This document shows, one piece after another, positions 13,871 through 14,459 of a stretch of 14,459 bases of DNA. The stretch's first letter is position 1, and every line of letters starts with the position of its first letter. This stretch comes from JBBRBB01 sp038206235. GTDB taxonomy: Bacteria > Bacteroidota > Bacteroidia > Chitinophagales > Chitinophagaceae. The notes under the pieces were generated by a model that was not told the origin of the DNA, did no database searches, and saw only the letters and a list, made by a program, of their open reading frames with translations. The stretch spans positions 1 through 14,459 of the forward strand of contig JBBRBB010000049.1 in assembly GCA_038206235.1 (NCBI GenBank), in the 5' to 3' direction. A program made the translations under genes and the position numbers.

Positions 13871-14248
13871 ATGAAATCATTTTTAAACGAAGAATTAAAA
13901 ACTATTATCATTGACGAAAGCTTAATAAATGGCATTAAATGGGGAAACAATTTTGAAGACTTAATTATTAATATAGATTGGTGTGGTCAAGAAAATTTAA
14001 AACATAAAATTGACTTTACTAAAGTAAAAACTTTTCTGCACTTTTCTTTTGTTACAGAAGCCTTTTTTAATTTTCATTTTAAAAATGAAACAATGGGAGC
14101 TTTAGAAATAACTTCTTTTTCTTTTCAAAAGAGCGATAATATTTGGAAAATTACATTTGAATTTAAGTTTTATCCCATTGGATTTATAAGATTTAATTGT
14201 AATGATTTTGAATTTGTAATTGAGGATGAAATAAAAACTGTAGAATGA
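13871..14248 (+). CDS. Presumed immunity protein for the second orphan cassette
   Basis: A 125-residue soluble, acidic, aromatic-rich protein with no signal peptide. It starts two bases after the toxin-tip stop, in the cognate-immunity position. Visible segments are INGIKWGNNFEDLIINIDWC, VKTFLHFSFVTEAFFNFHF, WKITFEFKFYPIGFIRF and an acidic end EFVIEDEIKTVE, consistent with a beta-rich domain. It is among the most AT-rich genes in the window, unlike the RHS core, which supports acquisition as part of a mobile tip/immunity unit. I do not recognise a named family. The cytoplasmic form fits a tip that attacks a cytoplasmic target such as RNA (inference). Confidence 0.7.
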   Translation: MKSFLNEELKTIIIDESLINGIKWGNNFEDLIINIDWCGQENLKHKIDFTKVKTFLHFSFVTEAFFNFHFKNETMGALEITSFSFQKSDNIWKITFEFKFYPIGFIRFNCNDFEFVIEDEIKTVE

Positions 14249-14287
14249 AAGTATTATTATAACAAAACTTTTACAACGATTCCTTTT

Positions 14288-14335
14288 CCGCAATGTCTCC
14301 TTTAAAAGCAATGTGTGCAGGCAGGGACATTGCGG
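14288..14335 (+). repeat. REP-like inverted repeat ahead of the transposase
   Basis: CCGCAATGTC (14288-14297) pairs perfectly with GACATTGCGG (14326-14335) across a 28-base loop; with one bulge the stem extends by two further pairs. A third GCAATGT occurs inside the loop (14309-14315). It lies in the 128-base gene-free gap between the last immunity gene and a RayT-type transposase. Known: such transposases are flanked by the palindromes they mobilise. It could instead act as a terminator for the toxin array, but no T-tract follows. Confidence 0.55.
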
Positions 14336-14358
14336 TATTAGCAGTACAAAAGCTAATA
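14336..14358 (+). repeat. Second inverted repeat in the transposase leader
   Basis: TATTAGC (14336-14342) pairs with GCTAATA (14352-14358) across a 9-base loop, directly abutting the preceding hairpin and ending 18 bases before the transposase ATG. Two adjacent hairpins are compatible with a REP-type doublet or a structured leader limiting transposase translation. Confidence 0.4.
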
Positions 14359-14376
14359 CAATGCTTATTTTTATAC

Positions 14377-14459
14377 ATGCCTGTACGTAAATTAATAACA
14401 GAACAAGATGGTGTTTATTATATAACTTTTGCTTGTATCAACTGGCTTCCTTTATTCAA
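14377..14459 (+). CDS. Start of a RayT-type (REP-associated, Y1/IS200-like) transposase, cut by window edge
   Basis: Twenty-seven codons are visible: MPVRKLITEQDGVYYITFAC then INWLPLF, running off the right edge. The Y-Y-I-T-F-x-x-x-N-W-L-x-L-F pattern after a short basic start is the characteristic opening of Bacteroidota REP-associated tyrosine transposases, single-strand Y1 HUH enzymes that act on palindromes. The catalytic HUH motif and Tyr are beyond the window, so activity cannot be judged. The hairpins at 14288-14358 immediately upstream support the call. It marks the right border of the toxin array in this window. Confidence 0.72.
   Translation, partial: MPVRKLITEQDGVYYITFACINWLPLF

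Noticed and set aside
14288..14335. Intrinsic terminator of the toxin array
   Set aside because: The loop is 28 bases and no U-tract follows; the position before a RayT-type gene makes a REP-like element the better reading.

Overview
The window looks like Bacteroidota DNA, probably from a Chitinophagaceae-type genome (inference). The evidence is AT-rich coding with A-rich leaders instead of clear Shine-Dalgarno sites, Bacteroidota-style RHS proteins (DUF6443-like head, DUF5977-like repeats), and a Bacteroidota-type RayT transposase start at the right edge. Every gene I accept lies on the + strand. I found no rRNA, tRNA or CRISPR array, and no stretch of 300 bases lacks a gene or gene remnant.

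Layout. (1) 2-904 is the 3' part of a gene that enters from the left: a helical/coiled-coil region followed by an outer-membrane-barrel-like tail. (2) 938-5401 encodes a large exported RHS-companion protein with a C-terminal pair of DUF5977-like repeats. (3) 5417-10267 encodes the main RHS polymorphic toxin: signal peptide, Ig-like domain, DUF6443-like head, many YD repeats, RHS-associated core, and a C-terminal tip resembling TreTu-type ADP-ribosyltransferase toxins. (4) 10269-10604 is its presumed immunity gene. (5) 10623-11220 is a second, diverged copy of the toxin end (truncated and frameshifted) with an intact immunity paralogue. (6) 11293-12773 is an orphan RHS-core/toxin-tip cassette with a lipoprotein as presumed immunity protein. 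(7) 12774-14248 is a second orphan core/tip cassette with its own presumed immunity gene. (8) 14288-14459 holds a REP-like hairpin and the start of a RayT-type transposase.

How it fits together. The companion protein and the main RHS protein are probably co-expressed and exported, forming a toxin-bearing shell or surface structure. The reading frames downstream repeat the RHS core (95% identical at protein level over 86 residues) but carry unrelated tips. They also lack a credible start codon. This is the signature of a cassette array: recombination through the conserved core would swap a new tip onto the expressed RHS gene, and the retained immunity genes protect against toxins used earlier. 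Two tips look aimed at the cytoplasm, because their presumed immunity proteins have no export signal. One tip is paired with a lipoprotein, suggesting a cell-envelope target. Toxin and immunity roles are inferred from family knowledge and gene order, not shown by the sequence alone.
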